Part shown: one piece after another, positions 18,979-27,439 of the stretch
Numbering within the stretch: position 1 is the stretch's first letter
Layout of the letters: every line of letters begins with the position of its first letter
Source of the DNA: Corallococcus sp. NCRR
Lineage (GTDB): Bacteria; Myxococcota; Myxococcia; Myxococcales; Myxococcaceae
Reading direction: 5' to 3'
DNA length: 64,000 bases
Assembly: GCF_026965535.1 (NCBI RefSeq)
Contig: NZ_CP114039.1
Span: 1,736,001 to 1,800,000 of the forward strand
The notes under the pieces: model-generated
What the model was told of the DNA's origin: nothing
Database searches by the model: none
The model's input: the letters and a program-made list of their open reading frames with translations, nothing else
Translations under genes and position numbers: made by a program

Positions 18979-19557
18979 ATGCCGTCGCATCCCTATGTCG
19001 TGAGGGCCGTGCAGTCCCAGGACGAGCTGGAGCAGGTGCTGGCCCTGCAGCGCCGCAACCTGCCTCCGTCGCTATCGCCTGAAGAGCAGCAGGCCCAGGG
19101 CTTCGTCACCGTCCAGCATGACCTGGCCACGCTGCTGCACATGCATGCGCTGGAGCCCAGCGTCATCGCCATGCAGGGCTCGGAGGTCGTGGCGTACGCG
19201 CTGGTGATGCCTCGCGAGTGCCGCGCTTGGGTCCCCGTCCTGGACCCGATGTTCGCGCTCCTCGAAGGGCTCGAACACCGGGGCCGGCCGCTGAAGGACC
19301 AGCGCTTCTACGTGATGGGGCAGGTGTGCGTGGACAAGGCCCACCGGGGGAAGGGCCTCTTCGACGCGCTCTACCACCAGCACCGCGAGCAGCTTCGCTC
19401 GCGCTTCGACTGCGTGGTGACGGAGGTCTCGGTGCGCAACACCCGCTCCCTGCGCGCGCACGCGCGGGTCGGGTTCGAGACCGTCCACACCTACCGCGAC
19501 GCCAGCGACACCTGGGCCGTGGTGCTCTGGGACTGGGGCGCGGGCACGTCGCGCTGA
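18979..19557 (+). CDS. GNAT-family N-acetyltransferase
   Basis: 192 aa. The acetyl-CoA loop is seen as QVCVDKAHRGKGLFDALY (R-G-x-G type) followed by VTEVSVRNTRSLRAHARVGF. A box TATGCT lies only 8 nt before the ATG, suggesting a leaderless message. Substrate unknown. Its last 67 bp overlap the 3' end of the response regulator gene on the other strand. Confidence 0.87.
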   Translation: MPSHPYVVRAVQSQDELEQVLALQRRNLPPSLSPEEQQAQGFVTVQHDLATLLHMHALEPSVIAMQGSEVVAYALVMPRECRAWVPVLDPMFALLEGLEHRGRPLKDQRFYVMGQVCVDKAHRGKGLFDALYHQHREQLRSRFDCVVTEVSVRNTRSLRAHARVGFETVHTYRDASDTWAVVLWDWGAGTSR

Positions 19558-19973
19558 AGCACGTTGTCCGCGCGCACCGGCGTGGGGCGGTTCGCCATCC
19601 GCTTGTGGTGCAGGCCGGACAGCTTCAGCGCCAGCTCCGGACCGGTGACACCCTTGGGGATGTAGCCGTCCGCACCGGACGCGCGCACCAGCTCGCGCAG
19701 CCGCGACTCGTCCATGGACGAGTACAGGATGAAGAGCGTGTCCGGACCCGCGAACTGGCGCACCACGCCCAGGATGCGGTCGCCGCTCAGCGCCGGGATG
19801 TTCACGTCCAGGAGCACGATGTCCGGCTGCTCGGTCCGCAGCAGGTTGGCCACACCCAGCGCCGCGCGCGTGGTGACGACCTCGAAGCCGTAGCGGCTGA
19901 TGGAGCGCTCCACCAGCTCCAGCACGAGTGGGTCATCATCCACCACAAGCGCCTTCAACTTGCCTTCCGCCAT
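19491..19973 (-). CDS. Stand-alone response regulator receiver
   Basis: 160 aa from ATG 19973 (GGCGGAGA upstream). One receiver domain: acidic pair VDDDP, phosphoacceptor Asp56 (IVLLDVN), Ser/Thr in YSSMDES, and Lys in YIPKGVTG. There is no output domain; a 40-residue Gln/Ser-rich tail follows. Such proteins relay phosphate or bind a partner. The tail region, about 22 codons, is antisense to the GNAT gene. Confidence 0.88.
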   Translation of the reverse strand: MAEGKLKALVVDDDPLVLELVERSISRYGFEVVTTRAALGVANLLRTEQPDIVLLDVNIPALSGDRILGVVRQFAGPDTLFILYSSMDESRLRELVRASGADGYIPKGVTGPELALKLSGLHHKRMANRPTPVRADNVLQRDVPAPQSQSTTAQVSLASR

Positions 19974-20026
19974 CGCGTCTCCGCCTTTCAAGACCCCGGG
20001 GGAAAGGTCTGAAGTGCATTACGTCC

Positions 20027-20055
20027 AGGTATGCTGTGCAATATACGCCATACCT
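20027..20055. promoter_or_regulatory. Inverted repeat AGGTATG-N15-CATACCT upstream of the response regulator
   Basis: Perfect 7-bp arms at 20027-20033 and 20049-20055 in an AT-rich stretch that stands out from the GC-rich surroundings. It lies about 55 bp upstream of the response regulator start, a good place for an operator or promoter. TGTGCA and TGCACA half sites (20035-20040 and 20063-20068) overlap it. Confidence 0.4.
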
Positions 20056-20156
20056 GTATTCATGCACAATGCCCCCAAGCCTGAAGACCTGGGAGACCTG
20101 TACTTTGAGTACGGATTTCCGCTCTCCAAGTCGCGCGAGGGTGGGGAAAAAGGGTC

Positions 20157-21719
20157 CTACGCCGCAGGGGCGGCGGCGACCCCCAAACCAACACCGTCAG
20201 TGAAAACAGGAGGCTTCGCGCGGGTGGGAGGACGGGCTTCGAAGCGGCCTTCGGCGCGGGCGCGGCAGTTGTCGCAGCGGGCGCAGTCGTCCTCCAGCGG
20301 CTCCTCGAACCAGGTGCCCAGCACCTTCCAGCGGCACGCGGTGGTGCTCCCGTAGCGCATCATCGCGTCCAGGCGCTCGTGGTCATTCTGGTGGCGGTCC
20401 TCGTACGCGCGCAGGTACGCATCCAGCTCCTCGGGTGATTCGAACGCGCGCAGCTGCTTCACGCCTCGCGCGCCCTTCTCCAGCACGCCCGCGGCCACCA
20501 GCTGCGCCACCAGCACGCGGGTGCGCTTGTCGCCCAGTCCGCTCGCTTCGGACAAACGCTTGAGGGCCACGGCCTTGCCTTGCGCGCACAGCGTGTTCGC
20601 GGCCTGGTAGAGGCGCTGGCTCTCGTCGCGGCGCGGGTACTTGCCGCCCAGGAAGAAGCCCTGGATGCGCCGGTCCTCCAGCCGGTACAGCAGCGCCGCC
20701 TTCGCGGGGAGCCCATCTCGGCCCGCGCGGCCCGCCTCCTGGTAGTAGCTCTCCAGCGAGTCGGGGAAGTGGTAGTGCACCACGAGCCGCAGGTCCGGCT
20801 TGTCGATGCCCAGGCCGAAGGCCTTCGTCGCCACCACCACCGGAGTGGTGCCGTCCATGAAGTGGCGCTGGTTCTCCTCGCGCTCGGCGGCCTTGAGCTT
20901 GCCGTGGTAGCGGCCCGCCTCCAGTCCTTCCGCGCGCAGCCATCGCCACAGCTCGTCCGCCTTGCGCACGGTGGCCGTGTAGACGATGGCGCTGCCGTCG
21001 TTGGCGCGCAGCAGCTCCAGCAGCTTCTGGCGCTTGAGCTCCGGGTTCACCGTGCGGTGGACCTCCAGCGTGAGGTTTTCGCGCTGGATGCCGGTGCGCA
21101 CCACCACCGGGTCCTCCATCCCCAGCTGCGTGCGGATGTCCTCGCGCACGCGGGGCGTGGCGGTGGCCGTGAGCGCGAGCACCCGGGGGCGCCCCAGCGC
21201 GCGGATGGCGTCCCCCAACGCGAGGTACGCGGGCCGGAAGTCGTGGCCCCACTGCGAGACGCAGTGCGCTTCGTCCACCACGAAGAGGCTTACGTTCGCG
21301 CGCTTGAGCAGCGCCAGCCGCTCCGGGTTCTCCAACTGCTCGGGGGTGACGTAGATGAACTCGTGCTCGCCCCGGCGGATCTCCTTCTGGAGCGCCTTCA
21401 GCTCACCGGCCTTCAGCGTGGAGTCCAGCTTCGCCGCGTCCAGGTCGTAGCGCTCCGTGAGGTGTTCACGCTGGTCGTGCATCAGCGCGAGCAGCGGGCT
21501 CACCACCAACGTGGCGCCGGGCACGAAGAGGGCGGGCAGTTGGAAGGTGAGGCTCTTGCCCGCGCCCGTGGGCAGCACGCCCATCACGTCACGCCCCGCG
21601 AGCACCGCCTCGATGATGTCCCGCTGGCCCGGCCGGAAGTCCTCCACGCCGAACCGCTCGCGCGCCTCCTGCTCGAGCTGGGGCCAGAGGGGGGAGCGGT
21701 CCTGCGTCGCGGTGGTCAT
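20157..21719 (-). CDS. recQ: RecQ-type ATP-dependent DNA helicase
   Basis: 520 aa 3'-5' helicase. Walker A PTGAGKS, DEAH box (VVDEAHCVSQWGHDFRP), motif VI (YYQEAGRAGRDG), then an RQC-like region with a winged helix and a four-Cys zinc site (CRWK ... CARCDNC). The HRDC domain of longer RecQ proteins is absent, and the C-terminus is a short tail. Functions in recombination and fork repair. It is divergent from the R3H/AAA ATPase gene. Confidence 0.95.
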   Translation of the reverse strand: MTTATQDRSPLWPQLEQEARERFGVEDFRPGQRDIIEAVLAGRDVMGVLPTGAGKSLTFQLPALFVPGATLVVSPLLALMHDQREHLTERYDLDAAKLDSTLKAGELKALQKEIRRGEHEFIYVTPEQLENPERLALLKRANVSLFVVDEAHCVSQWGHDFRPAYLALGDAIRALGRPRVLALTATATPRVREDIRTQLGMEDPVVVRTGIQRENLTLEVHRTVNPELKRQKLLELLRANDGSAIVYTATVRKADELWRWLRAEGLEAGRYHGKLKAAEREENQRHFMDGTTPVVVATKAFGLGIDKPDLRLVVHYHFPDSLESYYQEAGRAGRDGLPAKAALLYRLEDRRIQGFFLGGKYPRRDESQRLYQAANTLCAQGKAVALKRLSEASGLGDKRTRVLVAQLVAAGVLEKGARGVKQLRAFESPEELDAYLRAYEDRHQNDHERLDAMMRYGSTTACRWKVLGTWFEEPLEDDCARCDNCRARAEGRFEARPPTRAKPPVFTDGVGLGVAAAPAA

Positions 21720-21879
21720 GGCCTGAAGGTAGGGATGGCCCCCGACTGGCTCCTCCCCGTCACGCGCGGTGCGCCTGGCCGCCTGCCGGGCTGGGAGGGG
21801 TTGTTCTTCCGGGCGTCCCGTTCATGGACCCTCGTAGGAAAGCCGTGCGCGGGGGGGCGGGGCGAGGCAGCTTTGGGGG

Positions 21880-23568
21880 ATGGATGACTTTGCCCTGCTG
21901 GTGGCGGTCCTGCCGCCGTCGCTCCAGGAGGCGGTGCGGCGGCTCCCCGAGGCGGAGTTGCTGGAAGTGGTGATGGACCTGGGCCGGCCTCCGGAGGCGC
22001 GGTTGGTGCACGGCGTGGCGCGCCTGTCGGAAGCGCCCGTGACGCAGGATGCGCTCCAGGCGGTGCTCGCCCACGTAGGCGAGGTGGGCGGCGACAACCG
22101 CGCGGGCATCGAGCGCACACTCCACCGCGTGTCGGCCATCCGCAACCGCCAGGGCCGCGTGGTGGGGCTCACGCTGCGCGTGGGGCGCGCCATCCAAGGC
22201 ACCATCGACATGCTGCGCGACCTGGTGGAGTCCGGCCGCAACCTGCTGCTGCTCGGGCGGCCGGGCGTGGGCAAGACGACGAAGCTGCGCGAGGTGGCGC
22301 GCGTGCTCGCGGACGCGTTGGGCAAGCGCGTGATGGTGGTGGACACGTCCAACGAGATTGGCGGCGACGGGGACATCCCGCACCCGGGCATCGGCGGCGC
22401 GCGGCGCATGCAGGTGAGCCGGCCGGACCGCCAGCACGACGTGATGATCGAGGCGGTGGAGAACCACATGCCCGAGGCCATCGTGGTGGATGAGATTGGC
22501 ACCGCCGCGGAGGCCGCCGCCGCGCGCACCATCGCGGAGCGCGGCGTGCAGTTGGTGGCGACGGCGCACGGCAACACGCTGGAGAACCTGGTGCTGAACC
22601 CCACGCTGTCCGACCTGGTGGGCGGCGTGCAGACCGTCACGCTGAGCGACGACGAGGCCCGGCGCCGGGGCACGCAGAAGACCGTCACGGAGCGCAAGGG
22701 CACGCCCACGTTCGACATCGTGGTGGAGATGGTGAGCCGCGACGAGGTGCGCGTGCACCGCGACACGGGCGGCGCGGTGGACCGGCTGCTCACGGGCGCG
22801 GAGGTGGGCGGCGAGAAGCGGCGGCAGCAGGACGGCGCCGTGCACGTGGAGGCCGCGCCGGAGGTGGTGGAGGCCACGCCGCCGGGAGGCCGTGTGCCCA
22901 AGGGGACGCCCGCGTTGGGTGCGCCACGGCCCGGGCCCACGCGCATCGCCGCGCACGCGGTGAGCCGTGAGTTGCTGGAGCGCGTGCTGCGCGACCTGCC
23001 GGTGGAAGCCGTGGTGGTGGGCCGTCCGGAGAATGCGGAGGTGGTACTCACGCTGCGAAGCCGCGCGAATTCGCCCCGGCTGCGCCGCGCGGCGGAACGC
23101 GTGGGCGCGCGGGTACTGGCCATCAAGCGCAACAGCGCCACGGAGATCCGCCGTGCGCTGCGCACGGAGTTCCATCTGCTGGAGGGCGTGGCCCCCGCGG
23201 ACGTGCACGCCGCGGTCGCGGACGTGGAAGAGGCCATCCAGCGAGTGCTCTCGGAGGGCATCAGCCTGCCGCTCGCGCCACGTCCGTCGCGCCTGCGGAA
23301 GTTGCAGCACACGGTGGTGGTGAAGAACCACCTGGAGGCCGTGAGCGTGGGCAGCGAGCCCCTGCGCCACCTGGTCATCTATCCGCTGGGCACCGTGCTC
23401 ACGGAAGCGTCCGACAGAGCACCGGAGTACGTGGACGACCCAGAGCCGGATGATGAGCTGGAGGACGACGACGCGTCGGCCGTGGACGAAGAAACCGGGG
23501 ATGACGCGGACGCGGCCCCGGATGCTTCGACCCAGGACGAAAGCAGCTCCCAGCCCCCTCGGACCTGA
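21880..23568 (+). CDS. R3H-domain AAA ATPase, SpoIIIAA/Ycf45-like
   Basis: 562 aa. ATPase domain with Walker A GRPGVGKTTKL (near residue 125) and Walker B EAIVVDEIGTAAEAA, of the SpoIIIAA/Ycf45 type, then a Pro-rich linker and a C-terminal R3H-type nucleic-acid-binding region (RPSRLRKLQHTVVVKNHLEA). It ends in about 50 acidic, low-complexity residues. R3H binds single-stranded nucleic acid. Divergent with recQ, so a DNA/RNA metabolism role is plausible but the biochemical job is unknown. Confidence 0.88.
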   Translation: MDDFALLVAVLPPSLQEAVRRLPEAELLEVVMDLGRPPEARLVHGVARLSEAPVTQDALQAVLAHVGEVGGDNRAGIERTLHRVSAIRNRQGRVVGLTLRVGRAIQGTIDMLRDLVESGRNLLLLGRPGVGKTTKLREVARVLADALGKRVMVVDTSNEIGGDGDIPHPGIGGARRMQVSRPDRQHDVMIEAVENHMPEAIVVDEIGTAAEAAAARTIAERGVQLVATAHGNTLENLVLNPTLSDLVGGVQTVTLSDDEARRRGTQKTVTERKGTPTFDIVVEMVSRDEVRVHRDTGGAVDRLLTGAEVGGEKRRQQDGAVHVEAAPEVVEATPPGGRVPKGTPALGAPRPGPTRIAAHAVSRELLERVLRDLPVEAVVVGRPENAEVVLTLRSRANSPRLRRAAERVGARVLAIKRNSATEIRRALRTEFHLLEGVAPADVHAAVADVEEAIQRVLSEGISLPLAPRPSRLRKLQHTVVVKNHLEAVSVGSEPLRHLVIYPLGTVLTEASDRAPEYVDDPEPDDELEDDDASAVDEETGDDADAAPDASTQDESSSQPPRT

Positions 23569-23598
23569 GCGCTGCCGCCCCTCCGGCGGCGACCCGTA

Positions 23599-23955
23599 GA
23601 AACCTGTCCGACTGTCCTACAGGTTTTGGACCGAGGCCCAGCGGGCGGCGGACCGCGCGAACTTGTCCGACTGTCCTACAGGTTTTGGACCGAGGCCCAG
23701 CGGGCGGCGGACCGCGTGAACTTGTCCGACTGTCCTACAGGTTTTGGATCGGGCCGGGCCGGGTAGGAGGCGACGCGCGCGAACGGGTCCGACTGTCGGA
23801 CAGGTTTTGAACCGGGCGGGCCGGGCCGGAGGCGAAGCGCGCGAACGGGTCCGACTGTCGGACAGGTTTTGAACCGGGCGGGCCGGGCCGGAGGCGACGC
23901 GCGCGAACGGGTCCGACTGTCGGACAGGTTTTGGACCGGGCGGGCCCGGACAGGG
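23599..23955. repeat. Six-copy tandem array with a GTCCGACTGTCGGAC core
   Basis: Six units whose core GTCCGACTGTC starts at 23605, 23665, 23724, 23787, 23849 and 23911, periods of 59 to 63 bp. Copies 4-6 carry the perfect 15-bp palindrome GTCCGACTGTCGGAC; copies 1-3 have GTCCGACTGTCCTAC. Each is followed by AGGTTTTG, so each unit can fold as a short hairpin with a T-run, resembling a weak terminator. Units 1-3 share one spacer type and 4-6 another, implying two rounds of duplication. The array begins 31 bp after the R3H ATPase stop. From 23956 to 24117 I see nothing but a candidate promoter. Confidence 0.85.
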
Positions 23956-24063
23956 CCGCCCGTGGGTGCGCAGCGCGCTGCACACGTCACATGCGTCATG
24001 GGGGCTCGTTTCCCTGGAGATTCGCGGGGTTGAGGGGGGCATGACCGTTGCTGAAGGCTCGGG

Positions 24064-24069
24064 TACGGT
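24064..24069 (+). promoter_or_regulatory. Putative -10 box TACGGT
   Basis: CTCGGGTACGGT occurs here and again at 57421-57432, each time shortly before a gene. The shared string suggests a common promoter element. No -35 box is evident. Confidence 0.35.
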
Positions 24070-24117
24070 CCCCCGCGATGGCGCGGGGGGAGCCGCACCG
24101 TCGTTCCGGAGACCTTC

Positions 24118-24927
24118 ATGCGCCGCATTGCCTTCGCTGCCCTCGCCGCCCTCGCCACCACCGCCTGTGGGGACAACCTCCCCTCTCAGGAGGAGATAGA
24201 CGACGCGAAGGCCCGCGTGGAACGGCTGGCGGCCTCCACGCACCAGGTGCGGGGCGCGTTCGAGATGCTGGGCCTGATGCCCGTGTACACGTGCGGCGAG
24301 CCCCGGCGCTCCTTCCTGAACCACGCCGTGGAGGGGCTGAGCGCCTCGGTGACCTGCGCGACCGCCCGGGTGCAGGCCGTGGACGACGTCACCGACTCCG
24401 TCGTCGTGTCCTTCCCGTCCAGCGGCTGTGACGTGCACGGCCTGCGCTTCACCGGCCGCGCGGTGCTGGAGTACCGCGGCGGCGAGGACCTGATGGAGTT
24501 GAAGGCCGACCTGCGCGAGCTGGCCGTGGATGGCCAGACGCTCCAGGCCAAGGTGGGCTACGGCACGTGCTCCGACGAGACGCGCCTGTTCGCGGAGGTC
24601 GAGGGCCAGGTGCCCGGCCGCGAGGGCCACAGCTTCCACATCAACAGCACCGTGGGGAAGCGCGACGGGCTGCCCATCATCGGCGGCACGGCGCTGGTGT
24701 TCGACGGTCCGGGTGAGCTGACGGGCCCGAACGGCACGGACCGCATCACGCTCACGGCGCTCGAATATGAAGTCGGCAACTACCTTCCCAAGGAGGGCAC
24801 CGCCCTGCTGGAGACCGCGGACGGACACCGTCTGAGCTTCGCGTTCCAGCCCGTGCTCTGGCGCGTGGGCAAGGTGGAGGTCACCGTGGACGAGAAGGAC
24901 CCGGTGACCGTGCCCGTCGTGCGCTGA
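24118..24927 (+). CDS. Lipoprotein, unknown function
   Basis: 269 aa with a lipoprotein signal (ALAALATTAC, Cys17). A short helical region follows (residues 22-45), then a beta-rich body with repeated short strands and paired cysteines (SGCDVHGLRFTGRAVLEYRG; GYGTCSDETRLF). No family recognised. It sits between the repeat array and hflX, and ends 3 nt from the stop of hflX on the other strand. Confidence 0.7.
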   Translation: MRRIAFAALAALATTACGDNLPSQEEIDDAKARVERLAASTHQVRGAFEMLGLMPVYTCGEPRRSFLNHAVEGLSASVTCATARVQAVDDVTDSVVVSFPSSGCDVHGLRFTGRAVLEYRGGEDLMELKADLRELAVDGQTLQAKVGYGTCSDETRLFAEVEGQVPGREGHSFHINSTVGKRDGLPIIGGTALVFDGPGELTGPNGTDRITLTALEYEVGNYLPKEGTALLETADGHRLSFAFQPVLWRVGKVEVTVDEKDPVTVPVVR

Positions 24928-24930
24928 GGC

Positions 24931-26412
24931 CTACTCCTGGAACGACCGGGTGAGCCGGGCGATGGCGCCCGGCAATCCCCGCACGCGCAGCCGGCTGCCC
25001 GTCTCGTCGTAGGCCTGGGACACCACGGTGGTGTGCTCGTACACCTCGCCGATGCGGGCCTGCCGCGCGTAGGGAATCACCAGGTCCGCCTCCACCATGG
25101 AGGCCTCGAAGAAGGCGATGACCTCCCGGCGCAGCCCGGCCACGTCGTCCGGCCGGTGCGCGGACACGAGGAGCGCTTCGGGGTGTCCCGCCCGGAGCGC
25201 TTCCTGGGCCGCCGCGTCCAGCCGGTCCACCTTGTTGAAGACCAGCCGGCCCGGCACCACGTCCGCGCCAATCTCCTTCAGCACCGTGCGGGTGACCTCC
25301 AACTGCGCGGCCCAGGTGGGGTCGGACGCGTCCACCACGTAGAGCAGCAGCGACGCCTCCAGCGCCTCGTCCAGCGTGGAGCGGAAGGACGCCACCAGGT
25401 CGTGCGGCAGCTTCTGGATGAAGCCCACCGTGTCGGAGACGAGGATGCGCGGCCGGGTCTCCGGCTGCATCGCGCGCACCGTCGTGTCGAGCGTGGCGAA
25501 GAGCTGATCCGCCACCAGCACCGTGCTGCCCGTCAGCGCCCGCATCAGCGAGGACTTGCCCGCGTTCGTGTAGCCCACCAGCGCCACGCGCAACTGGTCC
25601 CGGCGCGCGTAGCGGCGCTGGTCCTGGTCCTTCTGGATGGCGGCCAGGCCCTCGCGCAGCTCCGCCAGCCGGTCGCGAATCTTGCGGCGGTCCAGCTCGA
25701 TCGCGGAGTCACCAGAGCCCCGGCCCTGCTGGCGCTCGCGGCCTCCGGGAGCTTCGCGCAGGCGCGGGGCCAGGTAGTTGAGCCGGGCGATCTCCACCTG
25801 CATGCGTGCCTCGTGGCTCCGGGCGTGCCGGTGGAAGATGTCCACGATGACGCCCGCGCGGTCCAGCACCTGCACGCCCGTGGCGCGCTCCAGGTTGCGC
25901 AGCTGGCTGGGGGACAGCTCGTGGTCCACGACCACCACGGTGGGCCTGGGGCCCGGTTCGATGGCGGTGGCCTCCGCGTCCACGTCTGAGTCCGGATCCA
26001 CGTCCGTGTCCGTGTCCGGGAAGGCGTCGTCGTCCTCATCCGACGGCTCGGCTCCGGAGCCGTCCAGGTCCGCTTCGCCGGGAGCCACCGGGGCGTCCGG
26101 GGCCTCGGGCTCCATGTCGGCTGCGGCTTCCCACTTCTCCCGCGCCTTCGACGTCTTGCCCTGAGCGCCGGACGGGATGACGCCCGAGCCGCCGGTGAGT
26201 TCGGACAGCTCCTTGAGCTTGCCGGAGCCGAGCACCGTGCCCGTGGCCAGCCGCTGCCTGCGCTGAGTCACGGTCGCCACCGTGTCGAAGCCCAGCGTGT
26301 GCACCAGCCGCTTCAGCTCCGCGAGGTCCGCGGCATGCGCCTCGTCCGTGACACCGGGGAGCTGGACGCCAACGAGGACCGCGCGCGGGCGCTCGGGAAG
26401 GGTTTTCGCCAT
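24931..26412 (-). CDS. hflX: Ribosome-associated GTPase HflX with an acidic insertion
   Basis: 493 aa from ATG 26412 (MAKTLPERPRAVLVGV); ATG 26460 is a weaker alternative. The HflX N-terminal domain, helical linker (LNYLAPRLRE) and GTPase domain are all present: G1 GYTNAGKSS, G3 DTVGFIQKLP, G4 NKVD. HflX splits stalled 70S ribosomes. Between GSGKLKELSEL and VVVVDHELSPSQ, normally a few residues apart, about 80 residues are inserted (about 74-156), half of them Asp/Glu with PDTDTDVDPDSDVD. This is unlike enterobacterial HflX. Confidence 0.94.
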   Translation of the reverse strand: MAKTLPERPRAVLVGVQLPGVTDEAHAADLAELKRLVHTLGFDTVATVTQRRQRLATGTVLGSGKLKELSELTGGSGVIPSGAQGKTSKAREKWEAAADMEPEAPDAPVAPGEADLDGSGAEPSDEDDDAFPDTDTDVDPDSDVDAEATAIEPGPRPTVVVVDHELSPSQLRNLERATGVQVLDRAGVIVDIFHRHARSHEARMQVEIARLNYLAPRLREAPGGRERQQGRGSGDSAIELDRRKIRDRLAELREGLAAIQKDQDQRRYARRDQLRVALVGYTNAGKSSLMRALTGSTVLVADQLFATLDTTVRAMQPETRPRILVSDTVGFIQKLPHDLVASFRSTLDEALEASLLLYVVDASDPTWAAQLEVTRTVLKEIGADVVPGRLVFNKVDRLDAAAQEALRAGHPEALLVSAHRPDDVAGLRREVIAFFEASMVEADLVIPYARQARIGEVYEHTTVVSQAYDETGSRLRVRGLPGAIARLTRSFQE

Positions 26413-26458
26413 GCAGGGCTCGTAACACGCCGGGCCCGGCCGTGCTCCTGCATCATCC

Positions 26459-26520
26459 ATTCAATTTTCCGCTTAATCTTGAATAGCCAGTTTAAAAGCA
26501 ACTCAATCCCAGACATTGAG
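26459..26520. promoter_or_regulatory. AT-rich divergent promoter with two inverted repeats
   Basis: ATTCAA (26459-26464) with TTGAAT (26479-26484), and CTCAAT (26502-26507) with ATTGAG (26515-26520). The stretch is strikingly AT-rich for this genome and lies between hflX (-) and the TolB-like gene (+). Confidence 0.35.
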
Positions 26521-26572
26521 ACAACCCTGTCACCGCGCTCCCGTCGCGGTTTCCCCCATCCCCTGGAGTGAA

Positions 26573-27439
26573 ATGACACATCGATTCCTCGCACTCACCG
26601 TGATGACGCTGGTGGGCGGCTCCGCCTTCGCGGAAGCGCCTCCGAACCCCGCGGACCTGCGCCGCGTGACGAAGGCGCGCGAGAGCCTGGTGCCCGCCGT
26701 GGAGAAGGCCTTCGGGCCCAAGGCGCGCTTCGTCCAGCTCTTCGGCCAGGGCCGCGAGATGCTGGCGGGCATCGTCGCGGAGATTCCCACGGAGCCGCTG
26801 GGGACGGATGACCTGCCGCTGCTGGCCATCGTCCGGTACGCCGAGGACACCGGCGCGGTCCGCGTGGTGGCCCCGGAGTTCAAGTACCGCGAGGCGCGCA
26901 TCGTGGGGCAGGAGGTGGCGCTGCTGGACGGCGAAGGCACCCTGCGGCTGCGCGACGCGAACGGCCGGGAGCGGCTGCTCGCCGAGCAGGTGGGCGGCGA
27001 CCTGTTCCCCTCGGCGAAGGGGGACGCGCTGGTGGCCACGCTGAAGACGGGCGCTCCGGGCCCGCATGAGACGGCGGTGGGCATCATCGACATGAAGGGG
27101 CGCGTGAAGGTGCTGGCGGACGGCCCGGGCGTGGACGCGACGCCGAGCATCTCTCCGGACGGCAGGACGGTGGTGTTCGTGTCGGGCCGGACGAGCGTGG
27201 CGTCGTTCTTCGTCACGACGGTGGAGGGCGCGGAGCCCAAGCAGCTCACCAACGTGGGCCTGGAGAACTGGATGCTGTTCGGCGGCCCGCCGAAGGAGTT
27301 CGTGCCCCCGCCCGTCTCCAGCCACCACATGGAATGGCTGAACGACGACGTGCTCCGCTACAACGCGGGCGGCGGCGCGTTCTGGACGCTCAACGTGCGC
27401 ACCGGCCATGCGGCCGCGGACGTGGGAGGTGCGAAGTGA
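26573..27439 (+). CDS. Periplasmic TolB/PD40-like protein
   Basis: 288 aa from ATG 26573 (CTGGAG upstream), with a cleavable signal peptide (GGSAFAEA). The body has a beta-propeller style repeat, including the PD40/WD40-like block DATPSISPDGRTVVFVSGRT, a signature of TolB-type propellers. Function unknown. Its stop overlaps the start of the LytM peptidase by one base (TGATG), so they are coupled and may act on the same envelope target. Confidence 0.75.
   Translation: MTHRFLALTVMTLVGGSAFAEAPPNPADLRRVTKARESLVPAVEKAFGPKARFVQLFGQGREMLAGIVAEIPTEPLGTDDLPLLAIVRYAEDTGAVRVVAPEFKYREARIVGQEVALLDGEGTLRLRDANGRERLLAEQVGGDLFPSAKGDALVATLKTGAPGPHETAVGIIDMKGRVKVLADGPGVDATPSISPDGRTVVFVSGRTSVASFFVTTVEGAEPKQLTNVGLENWMLFGGPPKEFVPPPVSSHHMEWLNDDVLRYNAGGGAFWTLNVRTGHAAADVGGAK

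Noticed and set aside
23599-23955. CRISPR array
   Set aside because: The spacers are nearly identical between copies and no cas genes exist in the window; it is a tandem duplication.
23617-24828. Minus-strand ORF with repeated KTCPTVGPVRA-like peptides
   Set aside because: It only translates the repeat array and the opposite strand of the lipoprotein gene; the period is not a multiple of three.
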